A DNA stretch of 64,000 nucleotides from Clostridium_AT radicumherbarum (GTDB taxonomy: Bacteria; Bacillota; Clostridia; Clostridiales; Clostridiaceae), in the NCBI RefSeq assembly GCF_045310525.1, contig NZ_JBJHZY010000004.1, positions 124,001-188,000 of the forward strand, in the 5' to 3' direction. The notes below the pieces were generated by a model, which did no database searches, was not told the origin of the DNA, and worked only from the letters and a program-made list of their open reading frames with translations. This document shows positions 34,348-42,761 of the stretch, one piece after another. Every line of letters begins with the position of its first letter. The stretch's first letter is position 1. The position numbers were made by a program, and so were the translations under genes.

Positions 34348-34656
34348 TTACTCTTTTATCTCTATAAATAATTCATAGGCTTTTGCTCTGGCCTCATTAA
34401 ATATCTCTTCGCCCAATTTAGTAATGGAATAATACTTCCTTATCTTTCCCTCTACATTTCTATCTTCAACTTTTAAAACACCATTTTTTTCTAAATTGTG
34501 AAGTATAGGATATAATGTGCCTGAACTAATTTCGTATCCATGTTCGCTAAGCTCTTCTATCATCCATGAACCATAGAAAGGTTCTTTTTTAGCATGATGT
34601 AATATGTGAATATGAATAAATCCTAAAAATAGCTTTCTCATAATTTGCTCTTGCAT
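34348..34656 (-). CDS. PadR-family transcriptional regulator
   Basis: 102-residue PadR-type winged-helix protein of the short subfamily: HILHHAKKEPFYGSWMIEEL, then the DNA-reading segment SSGTLYPILHNLEKNGVLK and the wing GKIRKYYSIT, ending in a short dimerisation helix. The start is an ATG after AGGAGG. It is divergent from the fetAB-like exporter genes, separated by 240 nt, and has a promoter followed by an inverted repeat. PadR regulators often control adjacent exporters, so regulation of fetAB or of itself is likely. The ligand is unknown. Confidence 0.9.
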   Translation of the reverse strand: MQEQIMRKLFLGFIHIHILHHAKKEPFYGSWMIEELSEHGYEISSGTLYPILHNLEKNGVLKVEDRNVEGKIRKYYSITKLGEEIFNEARAKAYELFIEIKE

Positions 34657-34699
34657 TTAAATTCCTCCTATGATATCCTTTTTTATAGTATCTAACATC

Positions 34700-34768
34700 A
34701 ATATCGCGTACCGTTATCGATATTAGCTATTATCATAATATTTTATCAGTTGAACATACTACAGTCAA
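34700..34768 (-). promoter_or_regulatory. padR promoter and inverted repeat
   Basis: Minus strand: TTGACT (34768-34763), 17 nt, TAAAAT (34745-34740). Downstream lies AATATCG (34700-34706), 11 nt, CGATATT (34718-34724), a candidate PadR operator just past the transcription start. Confidence 0.7.
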
Positions 34769-34896
34769 GAAAGGGATTCTTTATAAGTTATTAACCATTA
34801 TGTCAGATAACTTTTTTAATTTTCTATACCTTTAATTTAATATGAAAAAGAATAATTTATTCATTTAAATGATATTTATAGATTGGAGTGAGCATT

Positions 34897-35553
34897 ATGC
34901 CCTTATTAGAATTCCAAAATACATTTTTTATTAATGATAATAAAACTATACTAAAAGATATAACAATTTCAATTAATCAAGGAGATTATATCTCCGTTGT
35001 GGGACCGTCAGGAAGTGGTAAGAGCACATTTCTTAAACTTTGCTGTCACCTGATAAGTGCAACTGAAGGAACAATACTATATAAAAACAAGTCTATTATG
35101 GAACATAATCCTATGGATCTTAGGAAGGATATTGCATACTGCTTTCAAACCCCATATCTTTTTGGCGAAACTGTTATGGACAATGTTTCATTTCCATACC
35201 ACTTAAGAAATATTAAAGTAGATTTAAAAAGAGCAGAAGAACTTTTTTGCCAATTTAACCTTGATAAAGAATATTTGAAAAAGGACATTAAAAATCTATC
35301 TGGAGGCGAAAAACAGAGGATTGCACTTATAAGGACATTATTGTTTATGCCCGAAATATTACTTTTGGACGAAGTGACATCTGCACTGGATGTTGATAAT
35401 ACCTTAATAGTTGAAAATGTAATGAAATCATTAAGCCAGAATGGTACAACCATCATTTGGGTAACTCATAATCCTGAGCAAAGTAAAAGAAATGCACACA
35501 AATTACTAACTATTGAAGCTGGCGAAATTAACTCATTGGAGGTGCTAAGATGA
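34897..35553 (+). CDS. ABC transporter ATP-binding protein, FetA/YbbL-like
   Basis: 218-residue single ATPase domain: Walker A GPSGSGKST, signature LSGGEKQRI, Walker B ILLLDEVTSALD and the switch His in WVTHN. It overlaps by four bases the gene for a FetB-type membrane protein. In E. coli FetA-FetB is an iron exporter that lowers free iron during oxidative stress. The start at ATG 34897 has GGAG 8 nt upstream; an in-frame GTG at 34888 lies within the same ribosome site. The divergent PadR gene probably regulates it. Confidence 0.87.
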   Translation: MPLLEFQNTFFINDNKTILKDITISINQGDYISVVGPSGSGKSTFLKLCCHLISATEGTILYKNKSIMEHNPMDLRKDIAYCFQTPYLFGETVMDNVSFPYHLRNIKVDLKRAEELFCQFNLDKEYLKKDIKNLSGGEKQRIALIRTLLFMPEILLLDEVTSALDVDNTLIVENVMKSLSQNGTTIIWVTHNPEQSKRNAHKLLTIEAGEINSLEVLR

Positions 35554-36314
35554 GTGGCGGTAGTAATTTAATGAATACTTCATCACTTTTAATTTCTTCA
35601 TCACTAGTACTGGTATCATTACTTTTTTCATATTTTCAAAAATTAAAATTAGAGAAGGAAATTGTAATTAGTGTAATAAGGGCTATAGTACAATTAGTTA
35701 TTGTAGGATATTTGCTTAATTATATATTTGGCTTTAAAAGCCCAATTTTTACGACCTTGCTGTTATTATTTATGTCTTTTAATGCCGCATATAACGCCGC
35801 CAAAAGAGGAAAGGGTATTAAGAATGGATTGTCTATATCATTTATATCAATAGCTGTAGGAACTATAGCAACACTAGCTATTCTTGTATTTTCCGGTGCA
35901 ATAAAATATGAGCCATATCAAATTATCCCTGTTAGTGGTATGATTATTAGTAATTCGATGGTGGCTTTGGGACTTTGTTACAGGCAATTAAGTTCGGATT
36001 TTAAAAATAAAAGAGAAGAAGTTGAAACAAAGCTTTCCCTTGGTGCAGATATTTTACCCTCTTCTATTGAGATAATCAGGAATTCTATAAAGACTGGCAT
36101 GCTGCCAACAATTGATTCTGCAAAGACATTGGGTATTGTATCACTGCCCGGTATGATGACAGGTCTTATACTTGCAGGCACTTCACCAGTTGAAGCAATT
36201 AAATATCAGATAATGGTAACCTTTATGCTGCTTTCAACTACCTCAATATCTTCTTTTATAGCATGCTATTTGTCCTATAAGGGTTTCTTCAATAAAAGAA
36301 AACAGTTGGTTTAA
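35550..36314 (+). CDS. FetB/YbbM-family ABC transporter permease
   Basis: 254-residue membrane protein of the UPF0014 family with about seven helices. Family landmarks are VISVIRAIVQLVIVGYLL, GMIISNSMVALGL, the cytoplasmic loop KLSLGAD...SIKTGMLPTIDSAKTLGIVSLPGMMTGLILAG and QIMVTFMLLSTTSIS. It forms an iron-export ABC system with the upstream ATPase; the ATGA overlap shows translational coupling. The ribosome site GGAGGTG lies inside the end of the ATPase gene. A strong terminator follows. Confidence 0.92.
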   Translation: MSGGSNLMNTSSLLISSSLVLVSLLFSYFQKLKLEKEIVISVIRAIVQLVIVGYLLNYIFGFKSPIFTTLLLLFMSFNAAYNAAKRGKGIKNGLSISFISIAVGTIATLAILVFSGAIKYEPYQIIPVSGMIISNSMVALGLCYRQLSSDFKNKREEVETKLSLGADILPSSIEIIRNSIKTGMLPTIDSAKTLGIVSLPGMMTGLILAGTSPVEAIKYQIMVTFMLLSTTSISSFIACYLSYKGFFNKRKQLV

Positions 36315-36356
36315 TAATAGTATTTAGAAACATTTCATATAAGCAGAATTCATAAT

Positions 36357-36400
36357 GCCCATATGTTGGATTTCTCGTCCAGCATATGGGCTTATTTTTT
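36357..36400 (+). terminator. Terminator after the fetAB-like operon
   Basis: GCCCATATG-TTGGA...TCCAG-CATATGGGC hairpin (36357-36391) followed by TTATTTTTT. A textbook intrinsic terminator, 42 nt past the FetB stop. Confidence 0.9.
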
Positions 36401-36471
36401 ATCAATCATTTCAATATAACTTATAAAATATACTTATTAAAATAAACTCCTTTACTTATACCCTCTTTAAA

Positions 36472-37017
36472 TTACCTTGATAAATTCGCTAAATCTTCTA
36501 GAGACAATTTAGTGATGATTTTATACCCTTTATCTCGTCCCAACGGATTTATAACTACCGTTCCCATATCTGGAATTTGACCCAAACCAATTCCCTGTGG
36601 AAAACTGTGGGAAATAATTACCTTATTACTTCCTTGAAGGGGTTTGATTTCTAATTGAGATTGAAGAAAGTCTAATATTCTTTTCTGTTCTACACTAGAC
36701 AAATTTCCACTTAGACTATAGATTTGAAAAAGAAATGGATCAATTTGAGCATTGGCTCTACCAAAAGCTAATTGGCCCGTTTCTATGGCTCTGCAAAAGG
36801 GGCTGGTTATAATAGGATAACTAACTGGAATCCCCAGCATCTGAAATATTTCTCCATAGTAAATCGCCTGCCTTCTTCCAACTTCAGAAAGATTTCTTTG
36901 GGTATTACAGTAACGAAAATTTAAATTAGGCTGATCCTCTCCAACTGTCGCCTCCCCATGCTTAGCATATAATATATATCCTCCACTCCTAAGTAAATTT
37001 AATAACGAGCTATTCAA
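36472..37017 (-). CDS. Histidine phosphatase superfamily protein with KHG in place of RHG
   Basis: 181 residues with the phosphoglycerate-mutase-like fold. The catalytic motif reads AKHGEATVG (Lys19-His20-Gly21) where the family has RHG. The other elements are present: NLSEVGRRQAIYYGE, TSPFCRAIETGQLAFG and a second His in ISHSFPQGIG near residue 141. Arg to Lys could still support phosphate binding, but activity is uncertain. The start is TTG at 37017 with GAAGGAG 8 nt upstream. It is divergent from the glucose/sorbosone-dehydrogenase-like gene and shares a 312-nt intergenic region with it. The substrate is unknown. Confidence 0.85.
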   Translation of the reverse strand: MNSSLLNLLRSGGYILYAKHGEATVGEDQPNLNFRYCNTQRNLSEVGRRQAIYYGEIFQMLGIPVSYPIITSPFCRAIETGQLAFGRANAQIDPFLFQIYSLSGNLSSVEQKRILDFLQSQLEIKPLQGSNKVIISHSFPQGIGLGQIPDMGTVVINPLGRDKGYKIITKLSLEDLANLSR

Positions 37018-37329
37018 AGTAACTTCTCCTTCTACGCATACTTTCTTTATTACTACTAATATATGATATTTACTTTAAATTGCTCAAGTTTGCAATGCTA
37101 ATATTTGAAAAGTTTAATTAGTACGTTTCTCTGTCCCTAATACATATTCAGGCCCTCGCATCCATAACATCATTTAATTTTTATTCAACTTTATCAACAT
37201 TTTGGAGAGGGCATTTCTATTGCCTCAAGATAAGTATTATTACCTTAGTTATAAAGCCAAGTAGTACTAATAGAACAGTTCTAATCATATTCATTTAAAA
37301 GAAAAGAATATGAAGGAGTGTAAAGTTAG
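37018..37329. other. Divergent intergenic region
   Basis: Spacer between two divergent genes. No convincing promoter, operator or RNA was identified. A minus-strand 19-codon frame ending YVLGTEKRTN lies near 37135-37180 without a ribosome site and is not called as a gene. Confidence 0.45.
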
Positions 37330-38775
37330 TTGGTAAAAGTTAAAGTTAGTTTACGGCCCATTGTTAGTAAGATAAATATGCCAACTGTTTTGAAAACAGC
37401 TATACTTCCGGGCGACTCAATGGAAAGATTATTTATTGCGACCCAGGTAGGAGAGATTTTTTACATTGGAAATGGAGTTGTAAGAACTTTCTTAGATATA
37501 CGCCCGCGAATCTTAAAACTAGGTTTTTCTGGTGGTAAATATGATGAACGTGGACTCATAGGGCTGGCGTTTCATCCTCAATTTAATTATAATGGTCTGT
37601 TTTATCTACATTATTCAGTAGCTGGAACACAAGGTCCAGGTGCTCTTCCTAGTTCAGAAGTTTCAAGACAAGGTCTTCCTGAATTTTTTAAGCCTAACCC
37701 CTGTGACCCTAGGACCTTAAACCAAAAGTGGATAAATAGAGAAATTCGATATGATCATATTGATACAATTGAAGAATGGATTTTTGAGTCTAATGGCCAA
37801 CATCAAAAACGCAGAACATTACTTAATTTAAGAAGACCATTTTTTAATCATAATGGTGTCAATAGCTTAAACTTTTCACCTGAGACAGGAAAACTTGTTT
37901 TAACAACCGGAGATGGTGGCTCAGGCTATGATCCATTTAATTCAAGTCAGAATGATATGGAAATCGCCGGTAAAATAATTGAAATTGATGTAGCTAAGAG
38001 TACATTTATCAATAATCCACCAGTTGTCACACGTTTTAATGAACTACCTGTTCCTATTCATGAAGCGCTTTCTGTAATTGCCAAAGGAGTTCGAAATATA
38101 CCTGGTATTTCATTTCAAAGATTTTATAACCAGTATATCAAGTACGTAGGAATTGTGGGACAGGATCTAGTAGAGTCAATTTTTTCATTCGTTCATTATA
38201 AGCCAATACCGGTTACTCAGCTTATTCAAGCTTCTTTAATGAAATCCGAACCTGACCAAGAAGGATTTATTAACTTTGGCTGGCGAGGGTGGGAAGGTGC
38301 TTTTCCTACGACCATTATAAGGGACTGCTCTGCATATAAAGCTTTGGATGAGGAAACACTTGCTTATTACAATGATGCAGTAAAAACTTCAACCCATCGT
38401 ATTCCCCCTCTAATCAGCTATTTTCATAAAGATCCTAGGCCAGATAAATTTGGAGCAACTGCACTTACAGGAGTCCAACCATATATGGGAAATGAAATTC
38501 CCGATTTAACTGGAAGCGTTGTGTTTACCGATTTTGCCCGAAATGAAGGATCAAAGCCTCCTGTTAGAGGGGTTTTAGCTTATACCAGGGCAAGAACAGA
38601 TTGTAAACTAAATGATTTTAGTGTTATTGAAACCGACTATAATTTTGGATCTCAATCAGCTTATTATACTAGTTTGGGAACGAATTTGAATCAAACCAGA
38701 CTATATTTAGGGGTTTATGGCTCTATGAATGTGACCGATTTTAACCAAGGTACTATCTTTCAAATTGTTCCATGA
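37330..38775 (+). CDS. Glucose/sorbosone dehydrogenase-like beta-propeller protein
   Basis: 481 residues with the PQQ-dependent soluble glucose/sorbosone dehydrogenase fold. Recognisable blades are ERLFIATQVGEIFYI, YDERGLIGLAFHPQFNYNG, FNHNGVNSLNFSPETGKL followed by TTGDGGSGYDPFN (a calcium/PQQ-loop-like segment), INFGWRGWEG and TGSVVFTDFARNEG. No signal peptide or lipobox is visible, unlike most members, which are exported. The start is a TTG about 11 nt after AAGGAG, so the true N-terminus is uncertain. PQQ synthesis is not expected in clostridia, so the cofactor and role are open; a structural or spore-associated function is possible. Confidence 0.82.
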   Translation: MVKVKVSLRPIVSKINMPTVLKTAILPGDSMERLFIATQVGEIFYIGNGVVRTFLDIRPRILKLGFSGGKYDERGLIGLAFHPQFNYNGLFYLHYSVAGTQGPGALPSSEVSRQGLPEFFKPNPCDPRTLNQKWINREIRYDHIDTIEEWIFESNGQHQKRRTLLNLRRPFFNHNGVNSLNFSPETGKLVLTTGDGGSGYDPFNSSQNDMEIAGKIIEIDVAKSTFINNPPVVTRFNELPVPIHEALSVIAKGVRNIPGISFQRFYNQYIKYVGIVGQDLVESIFSFVHYKPIPVTQLIQASLMKSEPDQEGFINFGWRGWEGAFPTTIIRDCSAYKALDEETLAYYNDAVKTSTHRIPPLISYFHKDPRPDKFGATALTGVQPYMGNEIPDLTGSVVFTDFARNEGSKPPVRGVLAYTRARTDCKLNDFSVIETDYNFGSQSAYYTSLGTNLNQTRLYLGVYGSMNVTDFNQGTIFQIVP

Positions 38776-38820
38776 TTCATAAATTTTGAAACTGATTTGA
38801 TGTAAATGATGAAAGAGTTT

Positions 38821-38851
38821 AATGGAGGTATATAAAAGACATACCTCCATT
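38821..38851 (+). terminator. Hairpin after the sugar-dehydrogenase-like gene
   Basis: AATGGAGGTAT (38821-38831) and ATACCTCCATT (38841-38851), 11-bp perfect stem, 46 nt past the stop. The T run is interrupted (GCTTTCTGACCTTTTT). Confidence 0.6.
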
Positions 38852-38924
38852 GCTTTCTGACCTTTTTCATATGGCAATTCTCTCGTATTTATATTAAATG
38901 GGTGACCATATATATTTTACTTAT

Positions 38925-38958
38925 AAGAAAAGACGTGAAAGTCATTGCTCTCACGCCT
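38925..38958 (-). terminator. Terminator after the RlmCD-like gene
   Basis: Minus-strand hairpin AGGCGTGA...TTCACGTCT (38958-38931) followed by TTTCTT, 44 nt beyond the stop of the rRNA methyltransferase gene. Confidence 0.75.
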
Positions 38959-39001
38959 AAATTCTAAGTTATCTTTCAAATATACTGCAATGGAACCACT
39001 T

Positions 39002-40363
39002 CTAGTTGTTTTTTCGTTGTAACAGTACTATTGATTCCACATGCGGAGTATGTGGAAATAAATCCATCAATACCACCTTTTCAACCTTATACCCTTCCTC
39101 AGTCAATAACTTTAAATCATTAACTAAACTCTTAGGGTTGCAAGATACATAGATAATTTCCGGAGCCTTAAAATCAATAACATATTTTAAGGCTGTTGGA
39201 TGAACTCCCGGTCTTGGCGGGTCTAAAATAATTATATCTGGCTTTTCCTTTATGGTTTGAATTACCTTAGCCACATCTCCTGCAATGAAATTACAGTTAT
39301 TTAGGCCATTTAATTTAGCATTTTCATTTGCAGCTATTACTGCTTCTTCGATTAATTCTATACCAATGACCTTTTTAGCATTTGGGGCTACGATTTGGCC
39401 TATAGTTCCAGTACCACAGTAAAGGTCAAAAACAGTTTTAGAATCTGCATTGCCCATAAAGTTTTTAACTAAGCTGTATAGCTTTTCTGCTCCCCTAGAA
39501 TTTGTTTGGAAGAAGGACATTGGGCTAATTTTGAATTTTAATCCTAAAATTTCTTCTATTATGTAGTCTCTACCATAAAGCACTTCTAGACTATCAAAAG
39601 CAACCATATCAGAAAGAGAATCATTAATGAAGTGAATTATACCTGTAAGTTTTCCTTCGTATTTTATGGCTTTAAGCTTTTCTGTAAATTCGGTAAGGTC
39701 GAAATCTAACTGTGAGGTTGTGACTAAGTTAATTAATATTTCTCCTGTATTTTTTGCTTTTCTTATTACCAAATTTCTTAAATATCCTTCATGCTTTATT
39801 ACTTTGTAATAAGAGAGTTTTTTTTCTCTAAAATAATTTAAAACAGCAGATAATATTTTTCTAAAATCCGTGTCAACAATTAGACAGTTATCAACTGTTA
39901 CTATTCCAAAGCTTCTACCCTTTAAATGCATCCCTAAAGTAAGCTCTCCACCCTTTTCATAATCTCCAAAGGTGAACTCCATTTTATTTCTGTAGTTAAA
40001 TTCTTCAGGGCTTTTTTCTATTCCAAGAAATTCAAAGTCTTTTATTTCACCAGCATCTAGAAGCTCCAGTACCTGCTTACTTTTAAGTGCTAATTGCTTT
40101 TCATAAGGCACTTCTTGATGAGTGCAGCCACCGCAGTCATCATAATGAGGACAATTTACTGGGATTTTATAATCAACATCTTCCAGGATTTCTACAACCT
40201 TTGCTTCAGCATAGACTGATTTTACTTTGCTTATTCTTCCTTTAATTTTTTGTCCTGGAAGTGCATTTTTTACATAGACTTTTTTGTTTTCTAAATTAGC
40301 AATTCCCATCCCTGGAAACTCTGTACTATCTATATTAAGCTCATATTCCTTGCCTGTTTTCAT
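39002..40363 (-). CDS. 23S rRNA (uracil-C5)-methyltransferase, RlmD/RlmCD type
   Basis: 453-residue TrmA/RumA-family enzyme. The N-terminal TRAM domain (to about residue 60) contains GMGIANLENKKVYV, followed by the iron-sulfur cysteine cluster CPHYDDCGGCTHQ. The methyltransferase domain has the SAM motif DLYCGTGTIG, the substrate-binding FQTNSRGAEKLY, LDPPRPGVHP, and the nucleophilic Cys in YVSCNPKSL. These enzymes methylate uridines in 23S rRNA (U747/U1939 in other bacteria) from S-adenosylmethionine. The start at 40363 follows GGAGG with 6 nt spacing; the earlier ATG lacks a site. Which uridines are modified cannot be told. Monocistronic. Confidence 0.93.
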   Translation of the reverse strand: MKTGKEYELNIDSTEFPGMGIANLENKKVYVKNALPGQKIKGRISKVKSVYAEAKVVEILEDVDYKIPVNCPHYDDCGGCTHQEVPYEKQLALKSKQVLELLDAGEIKDFEFLGIEKSPEEFNYRNKMEFTFGDYEKGGELTLGMHLKGRSFGIVTVDNCLIVDTDFRKILSAVLNYFREKKLSYYKVIKHEGYLRNLVIRKAKNTGEILINLVTTSQLDFDLTEFTEKLKAIKYEGKLTGIIHFINDSLSDMVAFDSLEVLYGRDYIIEEILGLKFKISPMSFFQTNSRGAEKLYSLVKNFMGNADSKTVFDLYCGTGTIGQIVAPNAKKVIGIELIEEAVIAANENAKLNGLNNCNFIAGDVAKVIQTIKEKPDIIILDPPRPGVHPTALKYVIDFKAPEIIYVSCNPKSLVNDLKLLTEEGYKVEKVVLMDLFPHTPHVESIVLLQRKNN

Positions 40364-40705
40364 AAAATACCTCCAAAGTAATTTCAAATGTCACATTAAT
40401 TTCATAACATTAATATTATGCAATATCAGCTTTATAAAGTAAATAAAATCTTTTATTTTTATGAGTAAATGCATCTTGAATAATATGCTAACGAATTAGA
40501 TATACCTATAATATAATTCTGAATTATTAATATTTTTGCACTATAATTTGTAACAGTTTATTAACACTTTTGTACCAGTATTGTCATAAATAAGTCCTAT
40601 ACTTTAAACTGCGAGAAGTTTGGGTTGTAAGTTTTATTAATATCTATCAAATGAAAAATATTAGTGATTTCACCCTGCAGAATACAAACATGGAGGAACG
40701 TTTTT
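40364..40705. other. Divergent intergenic region before the LtaS-like gene
   Basis: AT-rich region between two divergent genes. It must carry promoters for both, but no strong -35/-10 pair or structured RNA could be assigned. The only clear element is the ribosome site GGAGG at 40692-40696 before the LtaS-like start. Confidence 0.5.
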
Positions 40706-42568
40706 ATGAAAAAAGCTAAAAACATTCTTATAAATAATTTAGATATTATTTTATTTTTTATTACCTTAACTATAAAAGTGTTGTTATATGGCAGACATAT
40801 TCAAGAAAATTACTTTAAATATCAAACCATTATTATTCCAATAGCATCTTCAGTATTGATTCTAATAAGTTTTCTTTTACTCTTTAAGAAGAGAAGCAGA
40901 ATTAAGGCAATTTTAATCTTGGATATTTTTATAAGCTTAATTTTAATTTGTGATATTAATTATTTCAGGTATTTCAAAGATATTCCTACCATATCCGTGC
41001 TTAGAAATGGTCTAATGCTTGGAACAGTTAAGTCCAGTGTTGCTAGTTTATTTAAACTTAGTGATTTATTATATATAGCCGATATAATTTTGTTCTTTGT
41101 TATTAAAGAATTAAATCTAGGTAAAGGCTTTAATGAAACAAAACTTAGACTTAGATTATGTTCCTTTGTAATTTTGCTTATTGCAGGAGGAGCCATAAAC
41201 TCAATTTATATTTATAAATTATCTGTTGAACAACCACGGCTTATTACAACAATGTTTAATAGAATATATATAGCGACTGACCTAGGAATACTGGATGCTC
41301 ACGGCATAGATATATATAACCAATTTTCAAATACAATTGATAGGCATTCAGCCTTGCCACAAGAAAAGGAAACAGCTATTAAAACCTTTATTGAAAGTAA
41401 TTCCACTGTACAAACTAACAAGTTGTCAGGTACTGCTAAGGGAAAGAACCTTATTATGATTCAAGTTGAGGCACTGCAGCAATTTGTAATAAATCAGAAG
41501 ATTGAAGGTCAGGAAATTACGCCAAATCTTAATAAATGGATTAAGAAAAGTGCTTATTTTAATAACTTCTTCTATCAGATTTCTTCAGGCGGAACCTCTG
41601 ATGCAGAGTTTATGACCAATAATTCCCTGTACCCATCTTCTTCAGGTGCTGCCTATTACATGTATGCTGGAAATGAATTTAATTCCCTTGGAACCTCTTT
41701 TAAAGCTGAAGGTTATAGTACTGCTGCTCTCCATGGCTTTAAAAGCACCTTTTGGAATAGAAATGTCATGTACAATGCAGAAGGTTTTGATAACTTTTAC
41801 AGTGATAAAGATTATAATATAGATTCTAAGGTTGGACTTGGACTTAGTGACGAATCCTTTTTAAGGCAATCTGTAGATAAACTTAAGGCAATGCAGAGTC
41901 CTTATTATGCTTTTTTAATCACCTTAAGCAGCCATTTTCCTTTTGATGACCAAGCGGGTTATGGGGATTTTAATGTAGGCAAATACAATAACACCTTGAT
42001 TGGTAATTATATTCGAGGAATACATTATACTGACAAGGCTCTTGGAGATTTTCTAGACACCTTAGATAAAGAAGGAATACTAAAGGATTCTATAGTTGTT
42101 TTATATGGAGATCATAATGCAATTCCTAAGGAAAATGAGCAGGAATTAGCTGACTTTATGAATATTAAGGATATGAACGATTTGCAGTGGTCTATGCTTC
42201 AAAAGGTTCCAATGATGATTCATTTCCCTGAGGATAAAAATGCAGGTACCTATAATAAATTTGCTGGCGATATGGATGTTTACCCAACCCTTAAAAATTT
42301 ATTTTCTCTAAAAAGCGGAGATACATTGGGCAAAGACTTATTTAATTCAAAGGATGAAACTGTAATTTTTAGAAATGGCTCCTTTACTGACGGAAATATC
42401 TATTATTATTCTCCTACTAATACTTACTATAATATAAAAACTGGTGCGCCCTCAGCTGAGGATGATAATCTAAAAGCAAAAAAAGACAATGCCCAAATGC
42501 AGCTTGAATATTCTGATGATATTCTTAAGCATAACTTAATTAAGAAATATAAAGACAGTATTAATTAA
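40706..42568 (+). CDS. Lipoteichoic acid synthase-family (LtaS-like) sulfatase-fold enzyme
   Basis: 620 residues: five predicted N-terminal membrane helices (to about 190), then an extracellular alkaline-phosphatase-fold domain. Metal and catalytic residues are visible: Glu in IMIQVEAL, the catalytic Thr in SGGTSDAEF (about residue 297), the FWNRNVMYNAEGFD segment, and LYGDHNAIP near the end. LtaS-type enzymes transfer glycerol phosphate from phosphatidylglycerol to build polyglycerolphosphate or related polymers. The ATG at 40706 follows ATGGAGGAA; an in-frame extension upstream is rejected. It lies alone with a very strong terminator. Whether it makes lipoteichoic acid or another polymer is unknown. 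Confidence 0.92.
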   Translation: MKKAKNILINNLDIILFFITLTIKVLLYGRHIQENYFKYQTIIIPIASSVLILISFLLLFKKRSRIKAILILDIFISLILICDINYFRYFKDIPTISVLRNGLMLGTVKSSVASLFKLSDLLYIADIILFFVIKELNLGKGFNETKLRLRLCSFVILLIAGGAINSIYIYKLSVEQPRLITTMFNRIYIATDLGILDAHGIDIYNQFSNTIDRHSALPQEKETAIKTFIESNSTVQTNKLSGTAKGKNLIMIQVEALQQFVINQKIEGQEITPNLNKWIKKSAYFNNFFYQISSGGTSDAEFMTNNSLYPSSSGAAYYMYAGNEFNSLGTSFKAEGYSTAALHGFKSTFWNRNVMYNAEGFDNFYSDKDYNIDSKVGLGLSDESFLRQSVDKLKAMQSPYYAFLITLSSHFPFDDQAGYGDFNVGKYNNTLIGNYIRGIHYTDKALGDFLDTLDKEGILKDSIVVLYGDHNAIPKENEQELADFMNIKDMNDLQWSMLQKVPMMIHFPEDKNAGTYNKFAGDMDVYPTLKNLFSLKSGDTLGKDLFNSKDETVIFRNGSFTDGNIYYYSPTNTYYNIKTGAPSAEDDNLKAKKDNAQMQLEYSDDILKHNLIKKYKDSIN

Positions 42569-42571
42569 TTT

Positions 42572-42638
42572 AATGGCATCAAAATGAGTTATTATTTATT
42601 GCTACAATAAGTAATAACTCATTTTGATGCCATTTTTA
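42572..42638 (+). terminator. Terminator after the LtaS-like gene
   Basis: 23-bp perfect stem (42572-42594 with 42612-42634) and a 17-nt loop, followed by a T-rich run. Unusually long for an intrinsic terminator. Confidence 0.85.
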
Positions 42639-42761
42639 CTGATTTTTTTCATATTAAGTAGAATGTCTTTTAATTCATTAATTTTATAAATTAAATTAGA
42701 CTACTTTAGTAAAACATGTTAAAATATTTAGGGAAATTATTAATTTCAGGCAGGTGTAAAT

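Noticed and set aside
37135..37180. A 19-codon minus-strand peptide ending YVLGTEKRTN
   Set aside because: Too short, no ribosome site, and no supporting context.
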